From assembly GCF_017161325.1 (NCBI RefSeq), contig NZ_CP045670.1, forward strand, positions 2,287,367 to 2,351,366: DNA of 64,000 bases, given 5' to 3'. The DNA comes from Treponema pedis. GTDB lineage: Bacteria > Spirochaetota > Spirochaetia > Treponematales > Treponemataceae. The position numbers and the translations under genes are program-made. This document shows positions 9,366 to 20,034 of this stretch, one piece after another. The notes under the pieces were generated by a model, which was not told the DNA's origin, did not search any database, and saw only the letters and a list, made by a program, of their open reading frames with translations. How positions within the stretch are numbered: position 1 is the first letter of the stretch; each line of letters opens with the position of its first letter.

Positions 9366-9809
9366 ATGGAAATACAGACAAAAACTATGGGAACCGTTCA
9401 AATTACCGAAGAGCAAATTATTACTTTAGCTGAAGGTTTTTACGGTTTTGAAGAATTTCATAAATATGCCTTACTTGATTCCGAGCAGGAGCCCTTTATT
9501 TGGGTTCAATCACTTGAAGATAAAAACCTTGCCTTTATTGCAATCGACCCTTTTATATTTAGACCGGATTATGAACTTGACATAAGCGATGATATATTAA
9601 AACCGATTGAGGTTGAATCCCCCACTGATTTATTAGTCTTCGCTCTTGTAACAATTCCTCCGGGAGGAAACCCTATTACGGCAAATTTACAAGGCCCGCT
9701 TATTATAAACAAAAAAAATAAAAAGGGCTTACAAGCCGTTATGAATGACGGAAAGTGGAACACAAAGCATGATATTCTTGCAGAATTAAATGCTGCGGGG
9801 AGGAAATAA
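9366..9809 (+). CDS. fliW: flagellar assembly factor FliW
   Basis: FliW binds flagellin and also CsrA, releasing CsrA repression of flagellin translation when free flagellin is low. The protein (147 residues from this start) shows the family features: an early [15 protein letters not shown] stretch, [14 protein letters not shown], the [10 protein letters not shown] strand and [16 protein letters not shown] near the end. An ATG three codons upstream (9357) is also in frame, but the AGGA ribosome site at 9354-9357 would overlap it, so 9366 is the better start. The stop codon overlaps the csrA start as TAATG, the usual fliW-csrA arrangement. It acts in the cytoplasm as part of periplasmic flagellum assembly control. 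Confidence 0.95.
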   Translation: MEIQTKTMGTVQITEEQIITLAEGFYGFEEFHKYALLDSEQEPFIWVQSLEDKNLAFIAIDPFIFRPDYELDISDDILKPIEVESPTDLLVFALVTIPPGGNPITANLQGPLIINKKNKKGLQAVMNDGKWNTKHDILAELNAAGRK

Positions 9810-10039
9810 TGCTTATACTTTCACGAAAAACCAATCAAAAGATTTTAATCGGCGATAATATAGAGCTTACGATTATCGAAATCAGGGGCGACCAAGTTAA
9901 AATAGGCGTAAACGCTCCGCCTTCGGTTAAGGTTTTCCGCGAGGAAATTTATCAGGAAATTCAAAATGAAAACAAGGCCGCTATGGTAAAAGATACCGCT
10001 CCCATATTGCCCGATTTACATTTACCGCCGAAAAAATAG
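9809..10039 (+). CDS. csrA: carbon storage/translational regulator CsrA
   Basis: A 76-residue RNA-binding regulator. The core [20 protein letters not shown], followed by [19 protein letters not shown] with the RNA-contacting arginine, is textbook CsrA. After residue 55 comes a longer, proline-containing tail ending PDLHLPPKK; extended tails are common in FliW-partnered CsrA proteins, where FliW binds. The gene overlaps fliW by one base (TAATG), so both proteins are made from one message. Expected role: dimeric binding to GGA motifs around ribosome sites, including that of flagellin messages. The GGAGG just before its ATG (9798-9802) is itself a possible CsrA site. Confidence 0.97.
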   Translation: MLILSRKTNQKILIGDNIELTIIEIRGDQVKIGVNAPPSVKVFREEIYQEIQNENKAAMVKDTAPILPDLHLPPKK

Positions 10040-10047
10040 CTTTACTT

Positions 10048-10917
10048 ATGCAAAACGGTGTGCTTAAAAACGGACTAAACGGCTTTCAGCTTAAAATTAT
10101 AGCAATTTGTGCAATGGTTATAGACCATGCGGCATGGGTATTTTTACGCCCTTATACCGAAAATTTTGCTTTATATGTACTTTACGAGATTTTACGCGGT
10201 ATAGGCAGGTTTACTATGCCTATAATGTGTATGCTTTTAGTGGACGGCTTTTTTTATACCCGAAGTGTAAAAAAATATTTGATAAGACTTTTTATCTTTG
10301 CCCTTATTTCTCATGTGCCTTATTATTTTTTCGACTACGGTATTTTCTCAATAGGCTCTTTTTCGATTTATAAATTTCAAACCAGTATCATATTCAATTT
10401 ATTTTTATGCCTTTGCACCCTTGTTTTATTAAAAACGGAAAAAATATGTGCGGTTTTAAAATTATTCGGATTATCTCTGCTTTTTCTCAGCTCATGGTTT
10501 TGCGATTGGCGGTTTTTGCCTATTATGCTTACGGTTTTATTTTACGCTTTTTATAAAAAACGTTTTATTGCAATCGGTTTATATTTACCTGTAGTTTTAA
10601 TTTGGCTTTTTATACATCATTGGGCCGGTTATTTTATGCTTCTTTTGGAAAAAGGCAATCCTTTTATATTTGCCCTTCAAAATGCCTTGCCCTCTCTTAT
10701 TGAAGACTTTCCGCAAATTCTTCCGTATAAGCTGTTTTTCATAGGTCTCTTTTTTTTGATTCCGTTTTTTTGTCTTTACAACGGCAAACCGGGTAATTTT
10801 AAAAAGGGTTCCGTAAAGGCAAAAATTTCAAAGTGGTTTTTCTATGTGTTTTATCCGCTGCACCTTTTAATTCTTGCCTTTATTAAATACGGAAATCCTT
10901 TTATTTTTACGGATTAA
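10048..10917 (+). CDS. TraX family membrane protein
   Basis: A 289-residue polytopic protein matching the TraX family: the opening [24 protein letters not shown] and the segment [19 protein letters not shown] are characteristic, with about eight further hydrophobic segments and a final [11 protein letters not shown] helix. In F plasmids TraX N-acetylates pilin, and the family is related to membrane acyltransferases; chromosomal members in non-conjugative bacteria have unknown substrates. No conjugation genes are nearby. It follows csrA by 8 bases and so probably shares its transcript, which invites a link to cell-envelope or flagellar modification, but that is inference. Its 3' end overlaps the convergent trpS by 11 bases. 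No clear ribosome site is seen. Confidence 0.85.
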   Translation: MQNGVLKNGLNGFQLKIIAICAMVIDHAAWVFLRPYTENFALYVLYEILRGIGRFTMPIMCMLLVDGFFYTRSVKKYLIRLFIFALISHVPYYFFDYGIFSIGSFSIYKFQTSIIFNLFLCLCTLVLLKTEKICAVLKLFGLSLLFLSSWFCDWRFLPIMLTVLFYAFYKKRFIAIGLYLPVVLIWLFIHHWAGYFMLLLEKGNPFIFALQNALPSLIEDFPQILPYKLFFIGLFFLIPFFCLYNGKPGNFKKGSVKAKISKWFFYVFYPLHLLILAFIKYGNPFIFTD

Positions 10918-11998
10918 CTTTGCCTTTTATAAGCTCGATATCGTCAAAATAATTTATACGCATAGCATTTCGTACTTCGCTTAAGGTTTCCGCGGCTTTT
11001 ATTCGCGCTTTTTTTGAGCCTTCTTTTAAAATCTCGTATATCTGCGGAATGTTTCTTTGAAGTTCCGCTCTTCTTGCCCTAATCGGAGAAAGCTCTTCTT
11101 GCAAAACGCTGTTTAAAAACTTTTTTATTTTAACATCTCCCAAGCCGCCCTTTTTATAATGAGCTTTAACTTCATCAAGACAGGAATAGTCTTTCCAAAA
11201 TTCTTCAAAATGCTCGTTTCGGACGAAGGCGTCAAGATAGGTGAAAACGGGATTTCCCTCCACTTTTCCGGGGTCTTCTACACGCAAGTGGTTGGGGTCG
11301 GTGAACATTCCCATAACCTTTTTTTTAATTTCTTCACAGCTGTCCGAAATATAAATACAGTTGCCCAGCGATTTACTCATTTTCGCTTTTCCGTCAGTAC
11401 CCGGAAGTCTTCCGCCAGCCTTATTGGAAGATAAAAGTTCTTTAGGTTCAACCAAGGTTTCTCCGTAAAGCGAATTAAAGGAGCGTACTATTTCACGAGT
11501 TTGCTCAAGCATAGGAAGCTGGTCTTCGCCTACCGGTACGGTAGTAGCCTTAAATGCAGTTATATCCGCCGCCTGACTTATAGGGTAGGTTAAAAATCCT
11601 ACGGGAATTGTATTTTGAAAGCCCCTCATTTGTATTTCAGCCTTTACGGTGGGGTTACGTTCAAGGCGGGCGAGGGTTACGAGGTTCATATAATAAAAGG
11701 TCAGCTCGCAAAGTTCCGGAATGTAGTTTTGTACAAGAACGGTAGACCTTGCGGGGTCTATCCCGCAGGAAAGGTAGTCCAATGCAACTTCAATGACATT
11801 TGTCCGGATTTTTTCAAGATTATCGGTATTGTCGGTTATGGCTTGCGCATCGGCAATCATTATATAAATTTCATCGTATTTACCCGAATTTTGCAAGGCA
11901 ACCCTGTTTTTTAAGGAGCCCGCATAATGCCCGATATGAAGTTTTCCGGTAGGGCGGTCGCCGGTTAAAATAATGTTTTTCATTTTGTTATTATGCAC
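10907..11998 (-). CDS. trpS: tryptophan--tRNA ligase
   Basis: Charges tRNA-Trp with tryptophan in the cytoplasm. Class I synthetase signatures are clear: [19 protein letters not shown] with the HIGH motif near residues 21-24, and KMSKSLGN near 205. Length (363 residues) is slightly above the usual 330-350 because of an insertion and an N-terminal extension. An in-frame ATG at 11983 (giving MKNIILTGD) matches the usual N-terminus better than the ATG at 11998; neither has a strong Shine-Dalgarno. It stands between the convergent TraX gene and the large activase gene on the same strand, 77 bases away. Confidence 0.95.
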   Translation of the reverse strand: MHNNKMKNIILTGDRPTGKLHIGHYAGSLKNRVALQNSGKYDEIYIMIADAQAITDNTDNLEKIRTNVIEVALDYLSCGIDPARSTVLVQNYIPELCELTFYYMNLVTLARLERNPTVKAEIQMRGFQNTIPVGFLTYPISQAADITAFKATTVPVGEDQLPMLEQTREIVRSFNSLYGETLVEPKELLSSNKAGGRLPGTDGKAKMSKSLGNCIYISDSCEEIKKKVMGMFTDPNHLRVEDPGKVEGNPVFTYLDAFVRNEHFEEFWKDYSCLDEVKAHYKKGGLGDVKIKKFLNSVLQEELSPIRARRAELQRNIPQIYEILKEGSKKARIKAAETLSEVRNAMRINYFDDIELIKGKVNP

Positions 11999-12075
11999 TA
12001 GAGAAAGGAAAATATCAATTACCCCGCTTTCAGAGCGGAGAATTTTCAGATTTAAATAATGTTTAACTTAAAATT

Positions 12076-15000
12076 TTATACCTTCGTTTCATCGGGATGT
12101 TTCCCGGGTTCGGCATTTGCAAGAAGGAGTTTTAACCTGTTAAGCTGGTTTACCTCGCTTGCTCCGGGGTCGAAATCTATTGCCGAAATATTGGCTTGGG
12201 GATAACGCCTTCGTAATTCTTTTATCATTCCCTTTCCCGTTACATGGTTGGGAAGACAGGCAAACGGTTGAATACAGGCTATGTTAGGTACACCTGAGTG
12301 TATAAGCTCTATCATTTCGGCGGTTAAAAACCAGCCTTCGCCTGTAGTATTTCCCAATTGTAAGATGCCGTCTACGGATTCCGCAAGTTTATAAATAGTG
12401 TCTTGCGGAATAAAACGTTTGCTTTTTTTTAGAGCCTCTTTTATCGGTTTTCTATAGTTTTCGATAAGCCAAATTGCAAATCTTGAAGTAAATTGTTTGG
12501 TTTTTGAATTTTCAATATATGTGCTATTATAAATTCCGCACATTGAAGAATACAAAAAGAAATCGAGTAAATCGGGAACTACACATTCAGCTCCCTCTCG
12601 CTCGATTGTTCCTACAATATCGTTGTTTGCTTCCGGATGAAATTTTACCAATATTTCGCCTACAACTCCCACACGAGGCTTTCTTATTTTTTTTAAAGGA
12701 AGGGAATCAAAGTCTTTTACTATATCGCGGATTATCTTTTTATAAACGCTCCCTTTCATATCCTTTAAAGCTTCTTTTATTAAAACCGAATATTTTTTAT
12801 GAAGTTCATTTGCGGAATCGGGAACGGCTTCGTACGGACGTGTTCTATATAATACGCGCATCAGTAAATCTCCCAAACACATTGCCCTTGCCACCCTGTG
12901 AAGTACTCCTAAAGTTAATTTAAAGCCGGGATTGGTTTCAATTGATTGGGCGCTTATTCCTATTACGGGTACAAAGCCCAGTCCCGCATCTTTTAAAGCC
13001 CTTCTTATAAAGCCTATGTAATTTGTAGCACGGCAGCCGCCGCCAGTTTGTGTAATAGCCAATGCCGTAGCCGATAAATCATAACGGCCCGATTTTAAAG
13101 CTGCAATCATCTGTCCTGCAACTATTATGGCGGGATAACAGGCATCGTTATTTACGTATTTTAAACCGTACTCGATTGCAGTTTTATCGGTTTCCGCAAG
13201 TATTTCAAAATTATAACCCGAATGCGAAATTGCCGCTCCTACCAAATCGAAATGAATAGGCGACATTTGCGGTGCTAAGATAGTGTATCGTTTTTTCATT
13301 TCTTTTGAAAAAACGATACGGCGATATGCCGAGCTTTTTTTCTCAACAAGGGTATTGCCGCGTTTTCTTTCTTTAACCGCCGCTAAAAGACTTCTTACCC
13401 TTATTCTTACCGCTCCCAAATTTGACCCCTCGTCTATTTTAATTAAGGTATACATTTTACCCTTAGATTCTATTATTTCCTGCACTTGGTCCGCGGTTAC
13501 GGCGTCCAAACCGCAGCCGAAACTCGTAAGCTGAATAAACTCCAAATTGTCTTTTTCCGAAGCGAATTTGCCTGCCCGGTATAGGCGGTTATGGTACGAC
13601 CATTGGTCCACTACACGTAAGGGTCTCTCTATTTGTCCCAAGTGGGCTACGGAATCTTCCGTTAAAACCGCAAGACCGAGACCTTGAAGCATTTCAGGAA
13701 TTCCGTGATTTATTTCCGGGTCCAGATGATAGGGGCGTCCTGCAAGGACTACGCCGCTTATACCTTCTTTTTCCATTATGCGTAAAACTTCTTCACCCTT
13801 AGCTTCGGTTTCAGCCTTATAATTTTCCCGCTCCGTCCAAGCCTTTTCGACGGCGGTTTTTATTTCTTCATAAGTTAAATTGAAAACACTTCTCAATTCT
13901 TCAAAGAGCCTTTCGGTAAGCCGTTTTTTATCGTAATAAGGTAAAAAGGGATTAAGATAGATAATTGAGCCGTCCCGCCGTAAAACGTCTATATTGTTTT
14001 TGAGAACTTCGGGGTAGCTTGTAACAATGGGGCAGTTATAGTGATTTCCGGCCCCGGGATCTTCTTTTTTTTCATAGGGAATACAGGGATAAAAAATATT
14101 TTTTATCCCCGCCTTTAAAAGCATTTCGAGGTGGCCGTGTGCAATTTTTGCAGGATAACAAACCGATTCCGAGGGAATGGATTCCAAACCCGCTTCATAA
14201 ACTTTTCTTCCGGAACGCGGGGAAAGTTTTACCGAAAAGCCCAAGGCCGTAAAAAAAGTAAACCAAAAAGGATAATTTTCGTAAATATTTAATACGCGCG
14301 GGATTCCTATTTCTCCGCGCGGAGCTTCGTTTTTTTGAAGAGGCTTGTATGAAAAAAGCCTTTTATATTTCCAATCAAAAAGATTGGGAATATTTTTTTC
14401 CTCAGTTTTTTCTTTTTTTTCGGTATATTCTTCATACTCCTTGCCGAGCTCCGCCCCGCGCTCGCAGCGGTTACCGGTAATGAAGGAGCGTTTGTTTCCG
14501 TTTATGTTAAATACATTTACAGTTAAAAGGCAGTTGTTTGCACACTTGCCGCACCTTAAAAGTTTAAGGTCTATTTTTAAATTTTCAAGCTCTTCCGCAC
14601 AGGCAATACCCGATTTGGTTTTTTTGCCGTCCAAAATTTCTTTTTTTTCTTCGCTTAAATCGAACCATTGGTCTTTTGCGATTAGGGCGGCTCCGTATGC
14701 TCCCATAAGACCCGCCACATCGGGGCGTACAGCCTGTTTTCCCGAAACAAGTTCAAAGGCGCGCAAAACCGCATCGTTATTAAATGTTCCGCCCTGTACT
14801 ATTATTTTTCCGCCTATTTCGGAGGCGTCGCGTAATTTTATAACTTTAAATAAGGCGTTTTTTATAACCGAGTACGAAAGACCTGCGGAAATATCTCCTA
14901 CCGAAGCGCCTTCTTTTTGTGCCTGTTTAACACGGCTATTCATAAAAACCGTACATCGGCTGCCCAAATCCACAGGCTTGGGAGCTAAAAGAGCCTTATT

Positions 15001-16557
15001 TGCAAATTCTTTTACGGACATTCCCAGAGAGCGGGCAAAGTTATCCAAAAAACTTCCGCAGCCTGAAGAACAGGCTTCGTTTAATTGAATTGAAGTTATT
15101 GCTCCGTTTTTCATTCTGAGGCACTTCATATCCTGCCCGCCTATGTCTAAAAGAAAGTCTACTCCCGGAAGAAAAAACTCCGCAGCACGGTAGTGGGCTA
15201 TGGTTTCAACTTCTCCGGAATCTACTCCCAAAGCTGCCTGAAAAAGACCCTCGCCGTACCCGGTCGAAACGGAGCGGGCAATAAAAGCATCTTCAGGAAG
15301 CATTGTATACAGCTCTTTCAGCATTTTTATTGCAAGTTCTACGGGATTACCCGCATTTACATCGTAAAACCTCCAAAGGATTTTACCGTTTTTATCGATT
15401 AAAACCGCCTTCGTAGTGGTTGAACCCGCGTCCATTCCTAAAAATACTTCACCTGATACAGTAAAAATATCTGCGGAAGGAGCCATTTCCCGTGCATGGC
15501 GTATTCTGAAATTTTTAAGTTCGTCTTCGTTTTTAAAAAGAGGGGCAAGCCTTTGAACCTCAGTCATTTCGGAGTCGGCAATCTTATATAAGTCTTTTTT
15601 AAAAAGACTTAAATTTATAGAGTGTATTTTTTGTTCGAAAGAGCCGTCAAAAAAAGCTCCGTTTTTTAAGTCCGTCTTTTTTGTTTCCGTTTCTTTAACC
15701 AAAGAAAAACCCTTATGAGGTTTTACGTTTTTTAAGTCCGCCTTTACAGGTGTATTTTTAAAAATACTTTCCGCGGCACCTAAGGCGACAAAAAGTTCCG
15801 AATTTTCAGGAATTATAATATCTTCGTCTTTTAATGCCAATGTAACGATAAATCTATGTCTAAGCTCATCTAAAAAATGAAGAGGGCCGCCCAAAAACGC
15901 TACCTTTCCACGGATAGGTTTTCCGCAGGCAAGACCTGAAATCGTTTGGCTTACTACGGCTTGAAAAATACTTGCGGCAATATCTTCCCGCCTTGCACCC
16001 TCGTTGATAAGGGGCTGAATATCCGTTTTAGCAAAAACACCGCAGCGTGCCGCAATCGGATATATGGTGGAAGCGTTTTTTGCAAGCTCATTTAAACCCG
16101 ATGCGTCGGTTTCCAAAAGAGCCGCCATTTGGTCAATAAAGGCTCCCGTTCCGCCCGCACAAGTTCCGTTCATTCTTTGCTCTATATTGGAGCTTTCAAA
16201 ATACGTAATTTTTGCATCTTCACCGCCCAACTCTATTACCACATCGGTTCGGGGAATAGTTTTACGGACGGCGGCGGTAGAAGCTGCAACTTCCTGCACA
16301 AACGGAATGTTAAGCCAATGCGATACCGATAAACCGCCCGAACCGGTAACCATTACGGAAACATCAATATTTTCTCCGTAAGTCTTTTCCATTTCGGCAA
16401 CGGCTTTTTCGCATACGGAAATTATAGTAGAACGTATATCCGCCCTGTGTCTTTCATACTTACTGAATATAATTTTTCCGCTTCCGTCCAAAACGACAAC
16501 CTTAACCGTTGTAGAGCCGACATCTATTCCGAAGCGCAATAACGATTGTCTGTGCAT
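12076..16557 (-). CDS. acyl-CoA dehydratase activase fusion (BadF/BcrA ATPases plus HgdB-like region)
   Basis: A 1493-residue fusion. Residues 1-270 are a BadF/BadG-type ASKHA ATPase ([39 protein letters not shown]). Residues 365-640 are a second copy ([39 protein letters not shown]). Near 668 is a cysteine cluster [13 protein letters not shown] and later a NRCERG. The rest (about 750-1490) is a DUF2229/HgdB-like region with conserved cysteines ([30 protein letters not shown]). Relatives of the small ATPases transfer electrons with ATP hydrolysis to 2-hydroxyacyl-CoA dehydratases through a [4Fe-4S] cluster. The fused form is widespread in anaerobes; its substrate is not known. No dehydratase subunits lie beside it. 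A GGTT-free start region; ATG at 16557 gives the canonical N-terminus. Confidence 0.88.
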   Translation of the reverse strand: MHRQSLLRFGIDVGSTTVKVVVLDGSGKIIFSKYERHRADIRSTIISVCEKAVAEMEKTYGENIDVSVMVTGSGGLSVSHWLNIPFVQEVAASTAAVRKTIPRTDVVIELGGEDAKITYFESSNIEQRMNGTCAGGTGAFIDQMAALLETDASGLNELAKNASTIYPIAARCGVFAKTDIQPLINEGARREDIAASIFQAVVSQTISGLACGKPIRGKVAFLGGPLHFLDELRHRFIVTLALKDEDIIIPENSELFVALGAAESIFKNTPVKADLKNVKPHKGFSLVKETETKKTDLKNGAFFDGSFEQKIHSINLSLFKKDLYKIADSEMTEVQRLAPLFKNEDELKNFRIRHAREMAPSADIFTVSGEVFLGMDAGSTTTKAVLIDKNGKILWRFYDVNAGNPVELAIKMLKELYTMLPEDAFIARSVSTGYGEGLFQAALGVDSGEVETIAHYRAAEFFLPGVDFLLDIGGQDMKCLRMKNGAITSIQLNEACSSGCGSFLDNFARSLGMSVKEFANKALLAPKPVDLGSRCTVFMNSRVKQAQKEGASVGDISAGLSYSVIKNALFKVIKLRDASEIGGKIIVQGGTFNNDAVLRAFELVSGKQAVRPDVAGLMGAYGAALIAKDQWFDLSEEKKEILDGKKTKSGIACAEELENLKIDLKLLRCGKCANNCLLTVNVFNINGNKRSFITGNRCERGAELGKEYEEYTEKKEKTEEKNIPNLFDWKYKRLFSYKPLQKNEAPRGEIGIPRVLNIYENYPFWFTFFTALGFSVKLSPRSGRKVYEAGLESIPSESVCYPAKIAHGHLEMLLKAGIKNIFYPCIPYEKKEDPGAGNHYNCPIVTSYPEVLKNNIDVLRRDGSIIYLNPFLPYYDKKRLTERLFEELRSVFNLTYEEIKTAVEKAWTERENYKAETEAKGEEVLRIMEKEGISGVVLAGRPYHLDPEINHGIPEMLQGLGLAVLTEDSVAHLGQIERPLRVVDQWSYHNRLYRAGKFASEKDNLEFIQLTSFGCGLDAVTADQVQEIIESKGKMYTLIKIDEGSNLGAVRIRVRSLLAAVKERKRGNTLVEKKSSAYRRIVFSKEMKKRYTILAPQMSPIHFDLVGAAISHSGYNFEILAETDKTAIEYGLKYVNNDACYPAIIVAGQMIAALKSGRYDLSATALAITQTGGGCRATNYIGFIRRALKDAGLGFVPVIGISAQSIETNPGFKLTLGVLHRVARAMCLGDLLMRVLYRTRPYEAVPDSANELHKKYSVLIKEALKDMKGSVYKKIIRDIVKDFDSLPLKKIRKPRVGVVGEILVKFHPEANNDIVGTIEREGAECVVPDLLDFFLYSSMCGIYNSTYIENSKTKQFTSRFAIWLIENYRKPIKEALKKSKRFIPQDTIYKLAESVDGILQLGNTTGEGWFLTAEMIELIHSGVPNIACIQPFACLPNHVTGKGMIKELRRRYPQANISAIDFDPGASEVNQLNRLKLLLANAEPGKHPDETKV

Positions 16558-16653
16558 ACCGTTTTAATATACTATTTTGCAGGAAAAAAACAAGAGAATT
16601 GTTAATCACATATTGCAATTCCCTATAAACCGTCAATCGGACAGCTTAAAAGG

Positions 16654-16682
16654 TTGACAATTATAAAAATATATAATATTCT
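16654..16682 (+). promoter_or_regulatory. sigma-70 type promoter of the flavin reductase gene
   Basis: A perfect TTGACA (16654-16659) and TATTCT (16677-16682) are separated by 17 bases. A second TATAAT-like box lies at 16695-16700. The leader to the ATG at 16754 is about 65 bases. Confidence 0.6.
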
Positions 16683-16753
16683 ACCCGAAGGCTGTATAAT
16701 TTATACGCAAAAATCTATTAAGCAGAATTTAAAACCTGCAAATCGGAGACTAT

Positions 16754-18496
16754 ATGAAAAAATACTCATTATATACCGCACCGGTATTATTTTTAATTAT
16801 TGCCGTAATTGCAATTTTCTTTGCCGCAAAAAGCGGCTATAGGGCGGAACCCGCCGACGGAGAGTGGGAGGGAACAGGCAAGGGCTTTAACGGTCCCATT
16901 ACGGTTTCCATAACCGTTAAAGACGGAAAAATTACCGCCTGTAAGGTTATTTCCGAATCCGAAAGCCACTTTGCAAAACCTGCAATGAACGAAATCATTG
17001 CCAAGGTGCTGGAAAAAGGCAATGTGAACAATATCGATGCCGTATCCGGGGCAACGTATGTATCAAACGGGGTAATTGAAGCGGTAAAACACGCCTTAGC
17101 TCTTGCAAGCGGCAAAGCCTCATCGTCCTTATCAAAAAAAACTTATACCGATGCGTCTTGCGACATCGTAGTTGCCGGAGCAGGCGGAGCCGGTCTTTCC
17201 GCAGCGGTTCAAGCGGCAAGTAAGGGCCTCAGCGTAATAGTTTTGGAAAAACGCGGACTTGCAGGCGGAAATACGAACTTTGCAACGGGAGGCTTAAACG
17301 CCTCCGAAACCTCGGTACAAAAGGCGCTGGGAATTGCAGATTCAAATGCTCAATATTATGAAGACACAATGAAAGGCGGAAAGAATTTAAACGATGCGGA
17401 GCTTGTAAAAAATATGGCGGAACATTCCGCCGAAACCGTAGATTGGCTTATAAGCCTCGGAGCCGATTTATCGGACGTAGGAAAAATGGCGGGCTCTACA
17501 AATAAACGTACTCACCGCCCTAAAGGAGGTGCCGCCGTAGGAGACCATCTTATTTCCGTGCTTCAAAAAGCGGCGGAATCGAAGGGCGTTGAAATCCGCT
17601 TTGAAAGCACCGTTACCGACATTATCGTAAAAGACGGAAAAGTTTCAGGTCTTAAAGTTTCTTCCGAAAACGGAGATTACACGGTAAACGCAAAAGCCGT
17701 AATAATTGCAACGGGAGGTTTCGGAGCGAACGGCAAGATGGTTTCAAAATATCGGCCCGAATTTGAAGGTTTCGGAACAACAAACCACGAAGGGGCAACG
17801 GGAGATGCTTTTGAATGGGGAAAAGAGCTGAAAATAGCCTTAACTCAAATGGAGCAAATTCAAACTCACCCGACCGTAGTTCCATTAAACGGTATTATGA
17901 TAACCGAAGCGGTTCGCGGAAACGGAGCTATTATGATTAACCGTGAAGGTAAACGCTTTAACAATGAAATGGCTACACGGGACCTTATGTCCAAAGCGAT
18001 ATTAAAGCAAACAGGTAAGACCGCTTACCTTTTATTCGACCGAGGAGTGCGGGAATCCTTAAAAGCGATAGAAGGTTATGCAAAAAAAGGCTTGCTTACG
18101 GAAGGAGCCGGGCTTTCGGAATTGGCGGCAAAACTGAATATTCCGGTTGAAGAGCTTGAAAAAACCGTAAAAAACTATAATTCCTATCAGGCGTCAGGAA
18201 AAGATGAAGAATTCGGAAGGGCTCAAGGCGATATGGTAAGAGCTCTTTCCTCTCCTCCGTACTATGCCGTTGAAGTAGCTCCCGCAGTTCATCACACTAT
18301 GGGCGGAATCAAAATAAATGTAAAGGCGGAAGTTTTAAACACGGATGGAAAGGTCATTCAGGCACTTTATGCCGCGGGAGAAGTTACCGGAGGAATCCAC
18401 GGAGCAAACCGTTTGGGCGGTAATGCCGTAGCGGATATCTGTATTTACGGTAAAACCGCAGCGGATTCGGCTATAGAATTTATTAAAAACTTTTAA
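16754..18496 (+). CDS. membrane-anchored FMN/FAD reductase (fumarate or urocanate reductase family)
   Basis: A 580-residue flavoprotein. Residues 7-25 form an N-terminal membrane anchor or uncleaved signal. Residues 32-115 are an FMN_bind domain ending in DAVSGATYVS, whose threonine (near 100) is the site where ApbE links FMN covalently. Residues 135-575 are the FAD-binding fumarate reductase domain: VVAGAGGAGLSAA, the substrate-site HP in IQTHPTV and NEMATRD, and the final GGIHGANRLGGNA. Such enzymes reduce fumarate, urocanate or related enoates as periplasmic electron acceptors in anaerobes. Which one cannot be read from sequence. Ribosome site: CGGAGA at 16744-16749. No electron-donor subunit is adjacent, so electrons probably come from a quinol- or Rnf-type donor elsewhere. 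Confidence 0.9.
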   Translation: MKKYSLYTAPVLFLIIAVIAIFFAAKSGYRAEPADGEWEGTGKGFNGPITVSITVKDGKITACKVISESESHFAKPAMNEIIAKVLEKGNVNNIDAVSGATYVSNGVIEAVKHALALASGKASSSLSKKTYTDASCDIVVAGAGGAGLSAAVQAASKGLSVIVLEKRGLAGGNTNFATGGLNASETSVQKALGIADSNAQYYEDTMKGGKNLNDAELVKNMAEHSAETVDWLISLGADLSDVGKMAGSTNKRTHRPKGGAAVGDHLISVLQKAAESKGVEIRFESTVTDIIVKDGKVSGLKVSSENGDYTVNAKAVIIATGGFGANGKMVSKYRPEFEGFGTTNHEGATGDAFEWGKELKIALTQMEQIQTHPTVVPLNGIMITEAVRGNGAIMINREGKRFNNEMATRDLMSKAILKQTGKTAYLLFDRGVRESLKAIEGYAKKGLLTEGAGLSELAAKLNIPVEELEKTVKNYNSYQASGKDEEFGRAQGDMVRALSSPPYYAVEVAPAVHHTMGGIKINVKAEVLNTDGKVIQALYAAGEVTGGIHGANRLGGNAVADICIYGKTAADSAIEFIKNF

Positions 18497-18547
18497 TACC
18501 GGCTGACCTGCCGTTTAAAACGGAATAAGGTGTAAGTCTTTTAATTG

Positions 18548-18597
18548 CGGCAAGGAGATAAACCTGTAAAACACGGTTTTAAGTTTCTTTCTTGCCG
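18548..18597. terminator. bidirectional hairpin between convergent genes
   Basis: CGGCAAG (18548-18554) pairs with CTTGCCG (18591-18597), and an inner AAACC/GGTTT pair lies within the loop. It sits between two convergent stop codons, so it probably ends both transcripts. Confidence 0.5.
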
Positions 18598-18600
18598 TAA

Positions 18601-19866
18601 TTACTGACCGCCTGTACACTGAATATAATATTCAGTTAAATTACTATCCTCAAAACCCTCGCCTGAGGCTTCTACGGAAATTTTATAATAAGACCCTTGT
18701 TCGGCGGTAAAATTGATATTGGCCGAAGTTTCCTTTTCGGTTTTACTTCTGTAGTGTATCTCATACTCGGAGCTTCCGGCAGCTTTTTTATAAATCGTAG
18801 CCCTTATTTCCTTAATATTAACAATATTCGCTTCGGTTTTGGCATAGACCGTTATACCTCCCGAAGACGAGGCTATTTTAGTCGGATTACTCTCATCTTG
18901 TGAAATTGCCGCAGTATACCCATCATCGGTATATAATTTTACCGGAGGAAGAGCGTTTTTCTTTGTATGTGCAATATACTCAGGCGAAGTTAAACCTTTT
19001 TCATCGGAAAACCGTACCTTATACCTTTTCATAGCGCCTCCCATACCGGAGCCGTTATGAGCTTTTACGTTTGTTTTATAATAAAGACGCCAAGCGGCAC
19101 CGTTCGGAGGAAGTTTATCGGGCTCGGGGCAAGACGGAGACTTCACTACCTCTTCAATCTCATTTTCGGTAAGAAAATCCGCGCTATCCGGTTTATTAAA
19201 ACCTATCATACCGGAATTTAAGCTTAAATTATATTCCGTGCCGTTTATATAAATGCTTTTTATATCTCCGTGAACGGGAGCGGAAGAACCGCCTCCTGAA
19301 ACGGCGTTCATAAACGATAAGTTTAACCCCAGTACATAATACTTATCGCCTGAGCTCTTAGTTTGATAGACGGATACATCACCTTCCTTAAGCCCGGGAG
19401 GAGCGGTGTTGCTTCTAAGTTTAAAAGTATAAGTTTCCTGAAATTTCCGTCCCGAATCCGCATCGTAAAGGGTAATGACAGGATTTAAATTTCTCTCGCC
19501 GTGCTCATTCGCTTGTAAAAAGTCTTTTTTATAAGTTAATATCAAGTGATTGTTGCCTTGCTGTGTAAGAGTATAATCGGCACTTTGTACGCCGTTTTCA
19601 AAAACTATAGGTGAAAGAGAGGCTCCGTTTAAAATAAAGCGGTAATTTTTAGGATTGCGCACCTTTAATATAACCGAAACGTCTCCCGAAGAGCTTACCG
19701 AAGGATAACCTTCGCCGTCCTTTATATTCGCGGGAAGTATATGTTCATAAACCGCCGCTTGACTTGACCAATAACTTAAATAGTCCTCCAAACTGTCCTT
19801 ATATTGCTTACAAGCCGAAAAAATAACCGATAATATTACAAGTAAAAAAAATAAATTTTTGCGCAT
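18601..19866 (-). CDS. treponemal lipoprotein of unknown function
   Basis: A 421-residue lipoprotein: hydrophobic NLFFLLVILSVIF followed by lipobox FSAC (Cys 19). The mature part is rich in Ser, Gly and Tyr and in beta-strand-like stretches with Ig-like spacing, for example ISEVTVYAKTEAN-type strands near the C-terminus and YTFKLRSNTAPPGL near 147. I recognise no catalytic motif. The layout recalls repeat-bearing surface lipoproteins of oral treponemes. It has its own strong promoter (19986-20014) and an AAGGAG ribosome site just before the ATG, a leader of about 113 bases, and no operon partner. Expected location is the cell envelope, possibly surface-exposed; function unknown. Confidence 0.8.
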   Translation of the reverse strand: MRKNLFFLLVILSVIFSACKQYKDSLEDYLSYWSSQAAVYEHILPANIKDGEGYPSVSSSGDVSVILKVRNPKNYRFILNGASLSPIVFENGVQSADYTLTQQGNNHLILTYKKDFLQANEHGERNLNPVITLYDADSGRKFQETYTFKLRSNTAPPGLKEGDVSVYQTKSSGDKYYVLGLNLSFMNAVSGGGSSAPVHGDIKSIYINGTEYNLSLNSGMIGFNKPDSADFLTENEIEEVVKSPSCPEPDKLPPNGAAWRLYYKTNVKAHNGSGMGGAMKRYKVRFSDEKGLTSPEYIAHTKKNALPPVKLYTDDGYTAAISQDESNPTKIASSSGGITVYAKTEANIVNIKEIRATIYKKAAGSSEYEIHYRSKTEKETSANINFTAEQGSYYKISVEASGEGFEDSNLTEYYIQCTGGQ

Positions 19867-19985
19867 ATTTTATCTCCTTGAGCTCAACCAAGGCGGTTTA
19901 TCGCCGCAAATTGCCCGGTTCGATGGTTTTACACACAATCAGACACCCTGAAAAACAAAGCTGCACACTTAAAATCTCCAAAATC

Positions 19986-20014
19986 ATTATATCAGTAAAA
20001 ATCTAAAATGACAA
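19986..20014 (-). promoter_or_regulatory. sigma-70 type promoter of the lipoprotein gene
   Basis: On the minus strand TTGTCA (20009-20014) and a perfect TATAAT (19986-19991) are spaced by 17 bases, upstream of the gene starting at 19866. Confidence 0.65.
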
Positions 20015-20034
20015 GAGCTATAACCGAGATAAAA

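Noticed and set aside
14345-15088. 247-codon open frame opposite the activase gene
   Set aside because: A shadow of the 1493-residue gene; Ser/Arg-rich composition typical of antisense frames.
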